DNA of 64,000 bases from Candidatus Macondimonas diazotrophica (GCF_004684205.1 NZ_SRIO01000013.1:1-64000); one strand, 5' to 3'; positions 27,610 through 38,061 are shown, counted from the first letter of the stretch. The notes: generated by a model not told the origin, from the letters alone. Made by a program: numbers and translations.

Positions 27610-28496
27610 GAGGACTGGGCATGACGGCTGGCGCGATCGTGCTGCTGGCCTTGTTGATGGGATCAAGCGCCTTTTACATCGTGGATATCCGTGATCGGGC
27701 CATCCTGCTGCGTTTGGGCGAAATGGTCGAAACCAATGTCTCGCCGGGGCTGCATCTCAAGGTGCCGCTGATCGACAGCGCCCGTATTTTTGATGGCCGT
27801 CTGCAGACCCTCGATATTCCGCCGGAGCGGTTTCTGACGCAAGAAAAGAAAAACCTGATCGTGGATTTCTACGTCAAGTGGCGGATCGACGATGTCGCGC
27901 GCTATTACCGCGCGACCGGCGGCAATGAGTTCGTTGCTGCGCAGCGGCTGGAGCAGATCGTCAAGGATGGTCTGCGCAGCGAATTCGGTCGGCGCACGGT
28001 GCAAGAGGCGGTCTCCGGGGATCGGGCCAATCTGGTGGAAACCATGACCACGTTGGCGACACGCCAGAGCAGCGAACTGGGGATTGAAGTCAAGGAAGTG
28101 CGGATCAAGCGTATGGATTTGCCCAATGAGGTGAGCAGTTCCGTCTTCGCCCGAATGGAGGCCGAACGCGCGCGAACGGCGCGCGAGCTGCGCGCGGAAG
28201 GCGGCGAAGCGGCCGAGGCTGTTCGGGCCGAAGCAGATCGTCAGCGTGAAGTGATGCTGGCCGAAGCCTATCGCGACGCCGAACGTTTGCGTGGTGAAGG
28301 CGACCGGCTCGCCGCAGAGGTGTTTGCTGAGGCGCACCGCACCGCCCCCGAATTTTACGCATTCTACCGCAGCCTGCAGGCCTACCGTCAGGCTTTTGCG
28401 GAGGGCGATACGACGATGGTGCTCTCCACCGAGGAAGGGTTCTTCGATTATTTCAGATCGTTGTCCAAGGCACCGGCTTCACCTGCCGGGCGCTGA
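27606..28496 (+). CDS. hflC: HflC, FtsH protease modulator
   Basis: A 296-residue SPFH protein starting at ATG 27606 within an ATGA overlap with hflK. A single N-terminal membrane segment (AIVLLALLMGSSAFYIVD) is followed by RDRAILLRLGE and the band-7 domain. Near the C-terminus EFYAFYRSLQAYRQ is a family signature. It acts with HflK as the FtsH cage complex. Confidence 0.96.
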   Translation: MRGLGMTAGAIVLLALLMGSSAFYIVDIRDRAILLRLGEMVETNVSPGLHLKVPLIDSARIFDGRLQTLDIPPERFLTQEKKNLIVDFYVKWRIDDVARYYRATGGNEFVAAQRLEQIVKDGLRSEFGRRTVQEAVSGDRANLVETMTTLATRQSSELGIEVKEVRIKRMDLPNEVSSSVFARMEAERARTARELRAEGGEAAEAVRAEADRQREVMLAEAYRDAERLRGEGDRLAAEVFAEAHRTAPEFYAFYRSLQAYRQAFAEGDTTMVLSTEEGFFDYFRSLSKAPASPAGR

Positions 28497-28502
28497 ATCG
28501 AC

Positions 28503-28688
28503 ATGGCGCAGGAGTTGATTACGGCGCTCGGTCTGGTGCTGGTGCTGGAGGGGGTGCTGCCCGTCGCGGCGCCGCGTTTGTGGCAGCGCGGATTGGCACA
28601 GCTCAGCAATTTGCCGCCGGCCATGGCGCGGATTCTCGGTCTGGTCAGTCTGGTGGTCGGCTGGCTGATCGTGCGCGCCGAGCAGTGA
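28503..28688 (+). CDS. DUF2065 small membrane protein
   Basis: A 61-residue protein of two hydrophobic helices, LITALGLVLVLEGVLPVAAP and ILGLVSLVVGWLIVR, joined by a short basic loop. This is the DUF2065 (YjeT-like) family, which commonly follows hflC in gammaproteobacteria. No biochemical function is established. It starts six bases after hflC and ends 19 bases before hisZ, so it belongs to the same transcript. Confidence 0.88.
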   Translation: MAQELITALGLVLVLEGVLPVAAPRLWQRGLAQLSNLPPAMARILGLVSLVVGWLIVRAEQ

Positions 28689-28707
28689 GATCAGGAGCAT
28701 TGACTCG

Positions 28708-29904
28708 ATGAGCATCGAAAATCGCTGGCTCCTGCCCGAGGCGGTGGTGCAGGTTCTGCCGCCCCATGCCCGAGCAATCGACTTGCTGGGGCGTGCGATC
28801 ATGGACCTGTTGTGGTCGTGGGGTTATGACGCCATCGATCCACCGTTGATCGAGTATCTCGAATCGCTGTTGACGGGCACCGGCCGCCATCTCGATCTGG
28901 AAACCTTCAAGTTGACCGATCAATCGACGGGCCGCCTGATGGGCGTGCGTGCGGACATGACCTCGCAGGCTGCCCGGATCGATGCTCAGGTCTTGCGGGG
29001 AGAAGGTCCTCGCCGACTGTGCTATCTCGGGCCAGTCCTGCATACGCGCGCCGATGGCCTCAGCGGTTCGCGTTGTCCGCTGCAGGTCGGGGCCGAGTTG
29101 TTCGGCGACGCGAGCACCCACAGTGATCTCGAGATCATGTCACTTATGATCGAGACCTTGGGGTGCGCCGGTATCACCGATCTGCATCTGGATTTGGGTC
29201 ACGTTGGCATTTATCGCGCGCTGGTGCACGATGCGGGACTGGACGGGCAGGACGAACGCCGTCTGTTCGATCTGATTCAGCGCAAGACCATGCCGGAGCT
29301 GCGCGAGTTTCTGGACGCGCATTCCATGTCGCGGGACCTGGCGGGCTGGCTGTGGGCGTTGCCCGATCTCAATGGGCCACAGGACATCTTGCCACGAGCG
29401 CGTGCAACGCTGGCGGGCGCCGGTGAGGGCGTGGAGCGGGCATTGAAGGAGCTGGGGCACCTCGCCGCGTGTATCGCGACGCGTTATCCCGAGGTCACCG
29501 TTCACCTGGATCTGGCTGAGCTGCGCGGTTACGACTACCACACCGGTATGGTGTTTGCGGCGTTCCAGGCGGGTCGCGGCCAGGATTTGGCGCGAGGCGG
29601 TCGTTACGACCATGTGGGCGAGGTCTTTGGTCGTGCCCGCCCGGCGACCGGCTTCAGCGCCGACGTGCACGTCTTGTACGATGTCGGCCGGACGCATGCC
29701 GAGCGCTCAACGGCGGCGATATGGGCCCCGGCGGCCGGCCGGGACAGCGCATTGGAAACGGCGGTTGCGGCCTTGCGTCATCAGGGCGAGCGAGTTGTGC
29801 GCGCATTGGGAGAAGATCATACGACGCAGCCATGCGGGCTGCAGATCGATCGCCATCTCGTGCTGCGCGACGGGCAATGGCGTGTGGAAGCGTGGAATTC
29901 GTGA
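28708..29904 (+). CDS. hisZ: ATP phosphoribosyltransferase regulatory subunit HisZ
   Basis: A 398-residue HisRS-like protein. Class II synthetase motif 2-like residues occur (MTSQAARIDAQ, RLCYLGPVLHTR) and the motif 3-like region RGYDYHTGMVF is present, but the anticodon-binding domain of HisRS is missing. HisZ pairs with short-form HisG for the first step of histidine synthesis and feedback control. A ribosome site GATCAGGAG precedes the start. hisG is not in the window; purA follows. Confidence 0.94.
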   Translation: MSIENRWLLPEAVVQVLPPHARAIDLLGRAIMDLLWSWGYDAIDPPLIEYLESLLTGTGRHLDLETFKLTDQSTGRLMGVRADMTSQAARIDAQVLRGEGPRRLCYLGPVLHTRADGLSGSRCPLQVGAELFGDASTHSDLEIMSLMIETLGCAGITDLHLDLGHVGIYRALVHDAGLDGQDERRLFDLIQRKTMPELREFLDAHSMSRDLAGWLWALPDLNGPQDILPRARATLAGAGEGVERALKELGHLAACIATRYPEVTVHLDLAELRGYDYHTGMVFAAFQAGRGQDLARGGRYDHVGEVFGRARPATGFSADVHVLYDVGRTHAERSTAAIWAPAAGRDSALETAVAALRHQGERVVRALGEDHTTQPCGLQIDRHLVLRDGQWRVEAWNS

Positions 29905-29937
29905 ACCATCCACCGCGATGGGGCGGGGACTGCATAG

Positions 29938-31239
<1,302 letters not shown>

Positions 31240-31270
31240 GCGAGCGAGGGTCGTCGTGACCTCGCCCACG

Positions 31271-31300
31271 AAAAAAGGCTTTCCATTATGGAAAGCCTTT
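31271..31300. terminator. Bidirectional terminator between purA and tRNA-Leu
   Basis: AAAGGCTTTCC (31274-31284), loop ATTAT, GGAAAGCCTTT (31290-31300) form a perfect 11-bp stem. On the minus strand it is followed by a run of T (31271-31276 read as A on plus), an ideal stop for tRNA-Leu. On the plus strand the T run is short but it probably also ends purA. Confidence 0.85.
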
Positions 31301-31316
31301 CTCCTTGAAATTCAGG

Positions 31317-31403
31317 TGGTGCCGAGAAGAGGACTTGAACCTCCACGGGGTTTCCCCCACTAGTACCTGAAACTAGCGCGTCTACCAATTCCGCCATCTC
31401 GGC
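31317..31403 (-). tRNA. tRNA-Leu (anticodon CAG)
   Basis: An 87-base minus-strand tRNA including encoded CCA. The acceptor stem pairs GCCGAGA with TCTCGGC. The anticodon stem-loop is CTAGT-TTCAGGT-ACTAG with anticodon CAG, and a long variable arm (GGGG-AAA-CCCC) marks a class II tRNA. The T arm holds GGTTCAAGTCC. It sits between purA and rnr, as in pseudomonads and other gammaproteobacteria. Confidence 0.97.
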
Positions 31404-31444
31404 CCTGCGGTCCGGCGCGTACAACACCATCCCGTGGGCTGCGA

Positions 31445-31473
31445 ACTTTAAGACTCCCCAAAGCGGTTGTCAA
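31445..31473 (-). promoter_or_regulatory. Sigma70 promoter of tRNA-Leu
   Basis: On the minus strand TTGACA (plus 31468-31473) and TAAAGT (plus 31445-31450) are 17 bases apart. Transcription would begin near 31438, about 35 bases before the mature tRNA 5' end at 31403. Confidence 0.75.
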
Positions 31474-31523
31474 CGGGCACAATGCCCAACCTTGGATAAG
31501 AATTTTTCTGATGGACATCTTGA

Positions 31524-33860
31524 ATGGCTGAAGCTGACTGGCAATCCCGTGATCCCCACTACGAGCAGGAACGTCTGAAGTATCCCGAGCCCGCGCCCAG
31601 CCGGGAATACCTTCGTATGCTCCTGAGCGAGGCCGGAGAGCCGCTGAGTCGCGAAGCACTCATCGAACGCGGGGGGATCTCCGGCGCTGAGGCCCTGGAA
31701 GGTGTCGAGCGGCGGCTGATGGCCATGGTTCGCGACGGCGAGCTGGCGATCAATCGCAAAGGTGCCTATGGCCTGGTCGAACGCATGCACTTGGTGCGCG
31801 GTCGTGTCATCGCTCATCGCGACGGCTTCGGGTTCCTGGTTCCCGAGGATGGGGGCGACGACATCTTCCTCCCGGCTCGGCAAATGCGCGAGTTGTTTCA
31901 TGGCGATCGCGTCTTGGTGCGCATCCGCGGTGAGGATCGGCGAGGCCGCCGCGAAGGCGTCGTGGTCGAGGTTCTTGAGCGCCACACCCAGCAGGTGGTC
32001 GGGCGATTTTACCGGGAGCAGGGTGTCGGCATCGTCCTGCCGGAAAATCCCCGGTTGACACATCAGGTGGTCATTCCACCCGAATGGCAGGGCGAAGTCA
32101 GTGATGGTCAGATCGTCGTCGCCGATATCGTCGAGCCGCCGAGCAAACGTGGCCCGCCGCTGGGCCGAATTCGCGAAGTGCTGGGTGAACACATGGCGCC
32201 CGGCATGGAAATCGAAATCGCCATCCGCAGCTACGGCATTCCCGCGCGCTGGCCGGATGCGGTGGAAGCGGAATGCACGCGGTTCGGGACGCGGGTGAAT
32301 CCAGCCGACAAGGCTGGACGGGTGGATCTTCGCGGTATCCCACTGGTTACGGTCGATGGGCCGGATGCGCGCGACTTCGACGATGCGGTATTTTGCGAGC
32401 CGGGCCAGGACGGCGGGTGGCGCCTGCTGGTGGCCATTGCCGATGTCGGGCACTACGTGCGTCCCGGCGACCCGCTGGACACCGAGGCGGCCGAACGGGG
32501 GAACTCGGTGTATTTCCCCCAACAGGTCGTGCCCATGTTGCCCGAAGTGCTCTCCAACGGGTTGTGCTCCATCAATCCGCGGGTGGACCGGCTCTGCATG
32601 GTTTGTGCGCTGGAAATCGACTCGGCAGGCGAAATCAATCGGTTTCGTTTCTTTGAAGGCGTCATGCGTTCGGCACGGCGTTTGACCTACGACGAGTTCG
32701 CCCAGGCCGCCATCGAACGCGATGCGCAGACGCGTGAGCGGTTCAAGGCACTCACTGACCATCTGGATGACCTGAATAGCCTCTACCAGCTGTTGCGGCA
32801 AGCCCGCGAGCGACGCGGCGCGCTCGATTTCGGCAGCGCGGAAACGGTGGTCGAATTCGGTCCGGATCGCAAGATCTCGCGCATCGTTCCGTTCCTGCGC
32901 CATGATGCCCATCGCATGATCGAGGAGTGCATGATTGCCGCCAACGTGGCGGCGGCGCGTTTCCTTAGCGAGCACCGGATCCCCGCGCTGTACCGGGTGC
33001 ACGCACCGCCTTCGACGGAGCGGCTCGAAGAGCTACGCGCCTTCCTCGGTGGATTCGGCTTGTCGCTGGGAGGTGGCGATAAACCCACTCCGCAGGATTA
33101 CTCCAAGGTCCTTTCGGCGCTGGAAACGCGCGAGGATCGCCACCTGATCGAGCCGGTTCTCCTGCGTTCGCTCAGCCGCGCCGAATACACCGTATCCAAC
33201 GATGGACACTTCGGTCTGTCGCTGGCGGCCTATACCCATTTCACCTCACCGATCCGGCGCTATCCGGACCTGATCGTCCATCGCGGTATTCGGCACGTCC
33301 TGCAGGGCGGGACGGTGGACAACTATCCCTTGACCACGACAGAACTCGAACGAATCGCCGAACAATGCTCTCTGACCGAACGGCGCGCCGATGAGGCGAC
33401 CCGGGATGTTGCGGACTGGCTCAAGTGTGAATTCATGCTTGAGCGTGTCGGCGAAGTCTTCGAAGGCCGCATCAACGCGGTCACCGGGTTCGGGCTGTTC
33501 GTGCTGCTCGATGAGGTTTTCGTCGAGGGTCTGGTTCATGTGACCTCGCTGTCGAACGACTACTATCAACACGATCCGATCCATCATCGCCTGCGCGGCG
33601 AGCGTAGCGGGCACATCTACCGGCTCGGCGATCGGATCCGGGTGCGCCTGATCCAAGTGAATCTCGATGAACGCAAAATCGACTTTGAACTCGCCCCTCC
33701 GGAAAAGGGCCAAGAAGCCGGCGATGGCACCGAGGCCCGAGCCCAAAAGCGCAGAGTCTCCGCACGAACGGCATCCGAGTCCAGCGAAAACGGCGAAAAA
33801 GGGAAACGTCGCCGGCCCCGCAAGCGACGCAAGGTCAAAGGCAAGGAAAAGAAGGGCTGA
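31524..33860 (+). CDS. rnr: Ribonuclease R
   Basis: A 778-residue 3'-5' exoribonuclease. An N-terminal helix-turn-helix-like region (residues 1-85) is followed by cold-shock domains. The RNB catalytic domain has VDGPDARDFDDAVFCE, with the metal-binding Asp cluster, and HFTSPIRRYPDLIVHR. An S1 domain and a Lys/Arg-rich tail (KRRRPRKRRKVKGKEKKG) complete it. RNase R degrades structured RNA and works with trans-translation. The 3' part overlaps the candidate rlmB start. Confidence 0.96.
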   Translation: MAEADWQSRDPHYEQERLKYPEPAPSREYLRMLLSEAGEPLSREALIERGGISGAEALEGVERRLMAMVRDGELAINRKGAYGLVERMHLVRGRVIAHRDGFGFLVPEDGGDDIFLPARQMRELFHGDRVLVRIRGEDRRGRREGVVVEVLERHTQQVVGRFYREQGVGIVLPENPRLTHQVVIPPEWQGEVSDGQIVVADIVEPPSKRGPPLGRIREVLGEHMAPGMEIEIAIRSYGIPARWPDAVEAECTRFGTRVNPADKAGRVDLRGIPLVTVDGPDARDFDDAVFCEPGQDGGWRLLVAIADVGHYVRPGDPLDTEAAERGNSVYFPQQVVPMLPEVLSNGLCSINPRVDRLCMVCALEIDSAGEINRFRFFEGVMRSARRLTYDEFAQAAIERDAQTRERFKALTDHLDDLNSLYQLLRQARERRGALDFGSAETVVEFGPDRKISRIVPFLRHDAHRMIEECMIAANVAAARFLSEHRIPALYRVHAPPSTERLEELRAFLGGFGLSLGGGDKPTPQDYSKVLSALETREDRHLIEPVLLRSLSRAEYTVSNDGHFGLSLAAYTHFTSPIRRYPDLIVHRGIRHVLQGGTVDNYPLTTTELERIAEQCSLTERRADEATRDVADWLKCEFMLERVGEVFEGRINAVTGFGLFVLLDEVFVEGLVHVTSLSNDYYQHDPIHHRLRGERSGHIYRLGDRIRVRLIQVNLDERKIDFELAPPEKGQEAGDGTEARAQKRRVSARTASESSENGEKGKRRRPRKRRKVKGKEKKG

Positions 33861-34641
33861 CTCGTCCCAAGAAAGGGCTGCCGAGCGGACGCCCGCGGGT
33901 ACGCAGGGTGTGTTTGGGCTGCATGCCGTCCTCGCACTGATTGAAACCGAGGCCGATCGGGTGCGCGCGATCTGGGTCCAGGACAGCCGCCGGGAGGATC
34001 GGGTGGCGACGGTCCTGGCACAGGCGGCGAGCCGTGGGATCACGGTCGAGGTGATGCCGCGGCGGACGCTGGACGCGCGCCTGCCTGGCCTGCGTCACCA
34101 AGGGCTGGTGGCCTGGGCCATCCCGCCCGCCCGCCTGGGGGAAGCGGATCTGCAGGAACGCCTGTCGGCATGGGGTGAAGCGCCGTTGCTGTTGGCGCTG
34201 GACGGCGTTCAGGACCCGCACAATCTCGGCGCCTGTCTGCGCACGGCCTGGGCGGCGGGTGTTCAAGGGGTAATCGTCCCGGCCGATCGGGCCGTCGGGC
34301 TGACGCCGGTGGTGCGCAAGGTCGCCGTCGGCGCGGCCGAGCATGTGCCGCTATTCCAGGTCACGAATCTGGCGCGGACCTTGCGCATGCTCGGGGACGC
34401 CGGTTTCCGCATCCTCGGCGCCGATGCCCATGCCGAGGAAAGCCTGTATCAGGCTGATCTGTCCGGTCCGCTGGTGTGGGTGCTCGGCGCCGAAGGCAGC
34501 GGCTTGCGGCGTCTGACGCAGGAAGCCTGCGACCTGCGCGTCACCATCCCGCTGGATGCCGCGGCCGAGAGCCTGAACGTGTCGGTTGCCGCCGGCGTCG
34601 TGCTGTTCGAAACCCGCCGCCGGCGTTTGACAGCGGACTGA
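33724..34641 (+). CDS. rlmB: 23S rRNA (guanosine-2'-O-)-methyltransferase RlmB
   Basis: A SpoU/TrmH-family methyltransferase that modifies G2251 of 23S rRNA. GVFGLHAVLALIE opens the core; the SAM-binding trefoil-knot motifs are LALDGVQDPHNLGACLRTA, VLGAEGSGLRRL and IPLDAAAESLNVSVAAGV. The start is uncertain. ATG 33724 gives 305 residues with a basic N-terminal extension overlapping rnr by 137 bases; ATG 33667 gives 324; GTG 33910 gives 243, the usual RlmB length, but has no good ribosome site. No other standard start is in frame between 33724 and 33910. Confidence 0.9.
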   Translation: MAPRPEPKSAESPHERHPSPAKTAKKGNVAGPASDARSKARKRRADSSQERAAERTPAGTQGVFGLHAVLALIETEADRVRAIWVQDSRREDRVATVLAQAASRGITVEVMPRRTLDARLPGLRHQGLVAWAIPPARLGEADLQERLSAWGEAPLLLALDGVQDPHNLGACLRTAWAAGVQGVIVPADRAVGLTPVVRKVAVGAAEHVPLFQVTNLARTLRMLGDAGFRILGADAHAEESLYQADLSGPLVWVLGAEGSGLRRLTQEACDLRVTIPLDAAAESLNVSVAAGVVLFETRRRRLTAD

Positions 34642-34768
34642 GTGGTTCGCCAGGGGCTGGGGCGACGCCCCATCAGCGCTCAAGCTGTCTTGACCGACGC
34701 CGATTGAAGTTGCTGGGACGGCGTTGATCCGCCGGTTCAGCCGCTTCGATCGGGGAGACGCGAAGGTC

Positions 34769-35488
34769 ATGCACTGCGCAGGAAACGGCCTCGACATGCC
34801 GGACGCATTCCCGTGCGAGGCATTCACGCGGTACCGGGAAGCGGCGCGACGTGTGCTGGAAACGCCGTATGGCTCCGATGCTCAGAAGGAGTTCGGGGGC
34901 GCGTCCAACCTGATCGCCTGGCGTTTTCGCGCCTGTGACGAGGATTGGCGGGCCTATCAAAACTGGTTTGTGGTATCGGAAACGCAATCGTCCTACGAGG
35001 CGAATTTCCGCTGCGAGCGCGCCCTGTTCGGTATGTTCACCAGCGGTGTTTCGTGCATCGAGGCCATGACCTATTCGCTGGCCGCGCTGGCCAGTCATCC
35101 GAACATCCTGTCGCTGCCGTTCGATGCGCAGCGCCAGCGTGCGTGCAATCCGTCACGGCTTGCAGACTGGCTGCAGCCCCATGCCGCGGCCAGCAGGCTC
35201 GAACGCGCCTTGCGAGACTTGGTTGCTGCGGCTGAGTGGTCCTTCTGGGTTGAATTCCGCAACCGCATGACCCATCGCGGCAATCTGCCGCGCATCATTC
35301 CAGTCAACATGGGCGCCCCCACACCGCCCGCCCAGTCGCTCGACTTCGGCGGGACGTCGAGCACACCGGTCATCCGCATGGATACCGCCGACGTCGAACT
35401 GCGGCTTGGATGGCTCGCCCGGACCCTGTGCGTTCTGCTCGAGCAGGGCGCCGATCTGGTCGATGCACACGCCCCATCTCCCGCCTGA
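34769..35488 (+). CDS. Uncharacterised protein with HEPN-like RNxxxH motif
   Basis: About 239 residues from ATG 34769 (ribosome-site-like GGAGACGCGAAGG upstream; ATG 34796 is an alternative). I do not recognise the family by name. It is soluble and mostly helical. The stretch EWSFWVEFRNRMTHRG at about residues 157-172 contains RN-x3-H, the active-site pattern of HEPN ribonucleases, in the usual position at a helix end; FRCERALFGMFTSGVSCIEA looks like the partner helix. No nucleotidyltransferase (MNT) partner lies beside it. It sits between rlmB and the convergent cioB. RNase activity is inference. Confidence 0.6.
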   Translation: MHCAGNGLDMPDAFPCEAFTRYREAARRVLETPYGSDAQKEFGGASNLIAWRFRACDEDWRAYQNWFVVSETQSSYEANFRCERALFGMFTSGVSCIEAMTYSLAALASHPNILSLPFDAQRQRACNPSRLADWLQPHAAASRLERALRDLVAAAEWSFWVEFRNRMTHRGNLPRIIPVNMGAPTPPAQSLDFGGTSSTPVIRMDTADVELRLGWLARTLCVLLEQGADLVDAHAPSPA

Positions 35489-35515
35489 TGTAAGGCTCGC
35501 CACGAGAGCGGGCAA

Positions 35516-36526
35516 TCAGTGATAGCCGGCGCCGGGGCGGACCTTGCCGCGAAACACCCAGTAGTTGTAGGCGGTGTAGCCCAGGATCAACGGCAGCAGG
35601 GCGACCGCGCCGATGAGCAGAAAGCCCTGTGAAGCCGGCGGCGCGGCGGTTTCCCAGAGCGTGAATGCGCGTGGCACGGTATACGGCCACAGGCTCACGG
35701 CCAGACCGAATGCACCCAGCCCGAACAGGATGATGGTGAGGACGAACGGCGCGCGGGTGGCGTGGCGGCGCAAGGCCCGCCATAACATCCAGCCCACCGT
35801 TGCCGTCAGTAGCGGAATGGGCAACAGCCAGAACAGGTTGGGCAGACTGAACCAGCGCCGGGCGACTTCAGCCGACATGAGGGGCGTGGCGATACTGACC
35901 ATGGCGATCCAGGCCAGCACCACGAACATCAGAACCTGTCCGGCTTCGAACGCCCAGCGCTGCAGATCGCCTTCGGTCTTCAACGCCAGCCAGCAGGCCC
36001 CGAGCAGGGCATAGCCGCATACCAGCGCAAAGCCGGTCATCAGGCTGAAGGGGGTGAGCCAGTCCATGACATTGCCGGTAAACCGGTCGCCGGTCACCTC
36101 GATGCCTTGGATGAAGGCTCCGAGCACCGCACCCTGGAAGAACGCGGCCAGCACCGATCCCAGGTTGAAGGCCACATCCCAGACCCCCCGGCTGCGTTCG
36201 GCCTTGAATCGGAACTCGAAGGCGACGCCGCGGAAGACCAGCGCGAACAGCATGAACAGGATGGGGATGTACAGGGCCGTCATGAGCAAGCCGTAGGCCT
36301 TGGGAAAGGCCGCGAAGAGGCCGCCACCCGCGAGCACCAACCAGGTCTCGTTGCCGTCCCAGTGTGGCGCGATGCTGTTCATCATCAGATCCCGTTCCTG
36401 GTCGGTTCGCCCCCACGGAAACAGGATGCCGATGCCCAGGTCGAAGCCGTCCAGGATCACATAGAGCATCAGTCCCAGACACAGGACCCCGGCCCAGACC
36501 AGCGGAATCCACACCGTTGCATCCAT
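35516..36526 (-). CDS. cioB: Cytochrome bd-type quinol oxidase subunit II
   Basis: A 336-residue membrane protein from ATG 36526, preceded by AGGAGTGCTG. It has eight to nine hydrophobic segments, and the N-terminal WAGVLCLGLMLYVILDGFDLG is the CydB/CioB signature. With subunit I it oxidises quinol and reduces oxygen at the inner membrane. The gene follows cioA by 17 bases. There is no cydX-like gene downstream, as the HEPN-like gene converges 27 bases away. Confidence 0.92.
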   Translation of the reverse strand: MDATVWIPLVWAGVLCLGLMLYVILDGFDLGIGILFPWGRTDQERDLMMNSIAPHWDGNETWLVLAGGGLFAAFPKAYGLLMTALYIPILFMLFALVFRGVAFEFRFKAERSRGVWDVAFNLGSVLAAFFQGAVLGAFIQGIEVTGDRFTGNVMDWLTPFSLMTGFALVCGYALLGACWLALKTEGDLQRWAFEAGQVLMFVVLAWIAMVSIATPLMSAEVARRWFSLPNLFWLLPIPLLTATVGWMLWRALRRHATRAPFVLTIILFGLGAFGLAVSLWPYTVPRAFTLWETAAPPASQGFLLIGAVALLPLILGYTAYNYWVFRGKVRPGAGYH

Positions 36527-36543
36527 CGACAGCACTCCTTCAC

Positions 36544-37902
36544 TCACATCCAGGCCGTGCGGGGCGGCTCGGCGTATACGGGCGCGGCGTCGGGTGCCTG
36601 CGGGCCTTGTCGGATGAGTTTCGACAGGTAGTAGAGATAGGCCAGAAGCAGGGTTCCATAAACCGCGAAGAACAGGGACAGCGTGGTCAGGATGGCGCGT
36701 GCCGGGACGTCCGAGATGGACTCCGATGTGCGCATCAATCCTTCGACGATCCACGGCTGACGGCCGGTTTCGGTCACGATCCAGCCGGCCAGCGTGGCAA
36801 TGAAGCCGAGCGGGGCGCTGACCATGCAGAGCAGTGCGTAGCTCCGGCTGCTGTACAGCGTGCCGCGCCAGCGCAGCAGCAGTCCGAGCGCGCCGAGCAG
36901 GAGGAACCAGAAGCCCAGTCCAACCATGATGCGGAAACTGAAGAAAACAATCGGCACCAGAGGTCGATCGGTCGGCTCAACCTCCTTGAGACCCAGCACG
37001 GTCCCATCCGGATCATGCTGGAGAATCACGCTGGCCAGCTTCGGAATCGCGATTTCGAAGTGATTGCGTTCGGCGGCCATGTCCGGCCAGGCAAACAGCA
37101 GCAACGGCGCGCCGGCGGTGGTTTCCCACAGGCCCTCCATGGCGGCCACCTTCATGGGTTGATCCCGTTGCACCTGAAGACCGTGCAGGTCGCCCATGAC
37201 GATCTGCAACGGGGCCAGGATCGCCAGGGCCAGGGTGGCCACCGAAAACGCCGGTCGGGCCACGGTGGCGGTGCGAATGTCTTGCAGATGCCGGGCCGAT
37301 ACCCCGGCCACGACGAGCGCCGTGGTCAGGAAGGAGGCCAGCAGCATGTGGGGAAAGCGATAGAAGAAGGATGGATTGAAAATCACCGCCGGCCAGCTTT
37401 CGACATGAAAGATGCCGTCCACCAGGCGATAGCCCGCCGGGGTGTGCATCCAGGAACTGGCCGCGAGAATCCAGAACGCCGAGATCATGGTGCCCAGTGC
37501 CACGATGCAGGTCGCCAGGAAGTGCAGCCGTGGCGGTACGCGATTCATGCCGAACAGCATGACGCCGAGGAAGCTCGCTTCCAGAAAGAATGCGGTCAAC
37601 ACCTCGTAACCCAGCAACGGACCAAGGATGTTTCCCGTGACTTCCGAGAAGCGGGCGAAATTGGTTCCGAACTGATAGGACAGCACCACGCCCGACACCA
37701 CCCCCATGCCGAAGGAAAGCGCAAAGATCTTCACCCAAAAGCGATAAAGCGCCAGATAGGCCGCGCGTCCGGTGCGCAGCCACATGCCCTCGACGATGGC
37801 CAGGAACAGGGCCAGTCCAATGGTGAGGGTGGGGAAGAGGATGTGGAAGCCGATGGTCAGGGCAAACTGCAGCCGGGCCAGGATGACGGGATCGAAGGAC
37901 AT
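36544..37902 (-). CDS. cioA: Cytochrome bd-type quinol oxidase subunit I, short Q-loop (CIO type)
   Basis: A 452-residue CydA/CioA. Haem ligands are His20 (GFHILFPTLTIG), His185 (RFPHMLLASF) and Met326 (FSFRIMVGLG); Glu100 and Glu108 of the proton path lie in GYEVLTAFFLEASFLG. The periplasmic Q-loop between residues 245 and 320 lacks the long insertion of E. coli CydA (522 residues), which places it with the cyanide-insensitive CioA group. It is divergent from the SUF operon with a 204-base gap; a cydDC pair is not in the window. Confidence 0.93.
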   Translation of the reverse strand: MSFDPVILARLQFALTIGFHILFPTLTIGLALFLAIVEGMWLRTGRAAYLALYRFWVKIFALSFGMGVVSGVVLSYQFGTNFARFSEVTGNILGPLLGYEVLTAFFLEASFLGVMLFGMNRVPPRLHFLATCIVALGTMISAFWILAASSWMHTPAGYRLVDGIFHVESWPAVIFNPSFFYRFPHMLLASFLTTALVVAGVSARHLQDIRTATVARPAFSVATLALAILAPLQIVMGDLHGLQVQRDQPMKVAAMEGLWETTAGAPLLLFAWPDMAAERNHFEIAIPKLASVILQHDPDGTVLGLKEVEPTDRPLVPIVFFSFRIMVGLGFWFLLLGALGLLLRWRGTLYSSRSYALLCMVSAPLGFIATLAGWIVTETGRQPWIVEGLMRTSESISDVPARAILTTLSLFFAVYGTLLLAYLYYLSKLIRQGPQAPDAAPVYAEPPRTAWM

Positions 37903-38061
37903 GCGTATCTCCGCGCTCCGTTGGGATGTTCAGGGGATGGCGAGCGCCGTTTCCTCGGCAGGATTGAGGCTCTTCCTGAGCAGCACACGCTAGCATAACG
38001 CAGCGAGTGACGCGGAGGCGGTGATGCGACCTGATGCCGCATAGCAGTGGTGATTGGGTTG

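Noticed and set aside
34658-34672. Hairpin TGGGGC-GAC-GCCCCA after rlmB as terminator
   Set aside because: No T run follows; may fold but not a standard intrinsic terminator.
36364-37998. 544-codon plus-strand frame over cioA and cioB
   Set aside because: Gln/Gly/Arg-rich shadow with no domain; the minus-strand genes are clear.
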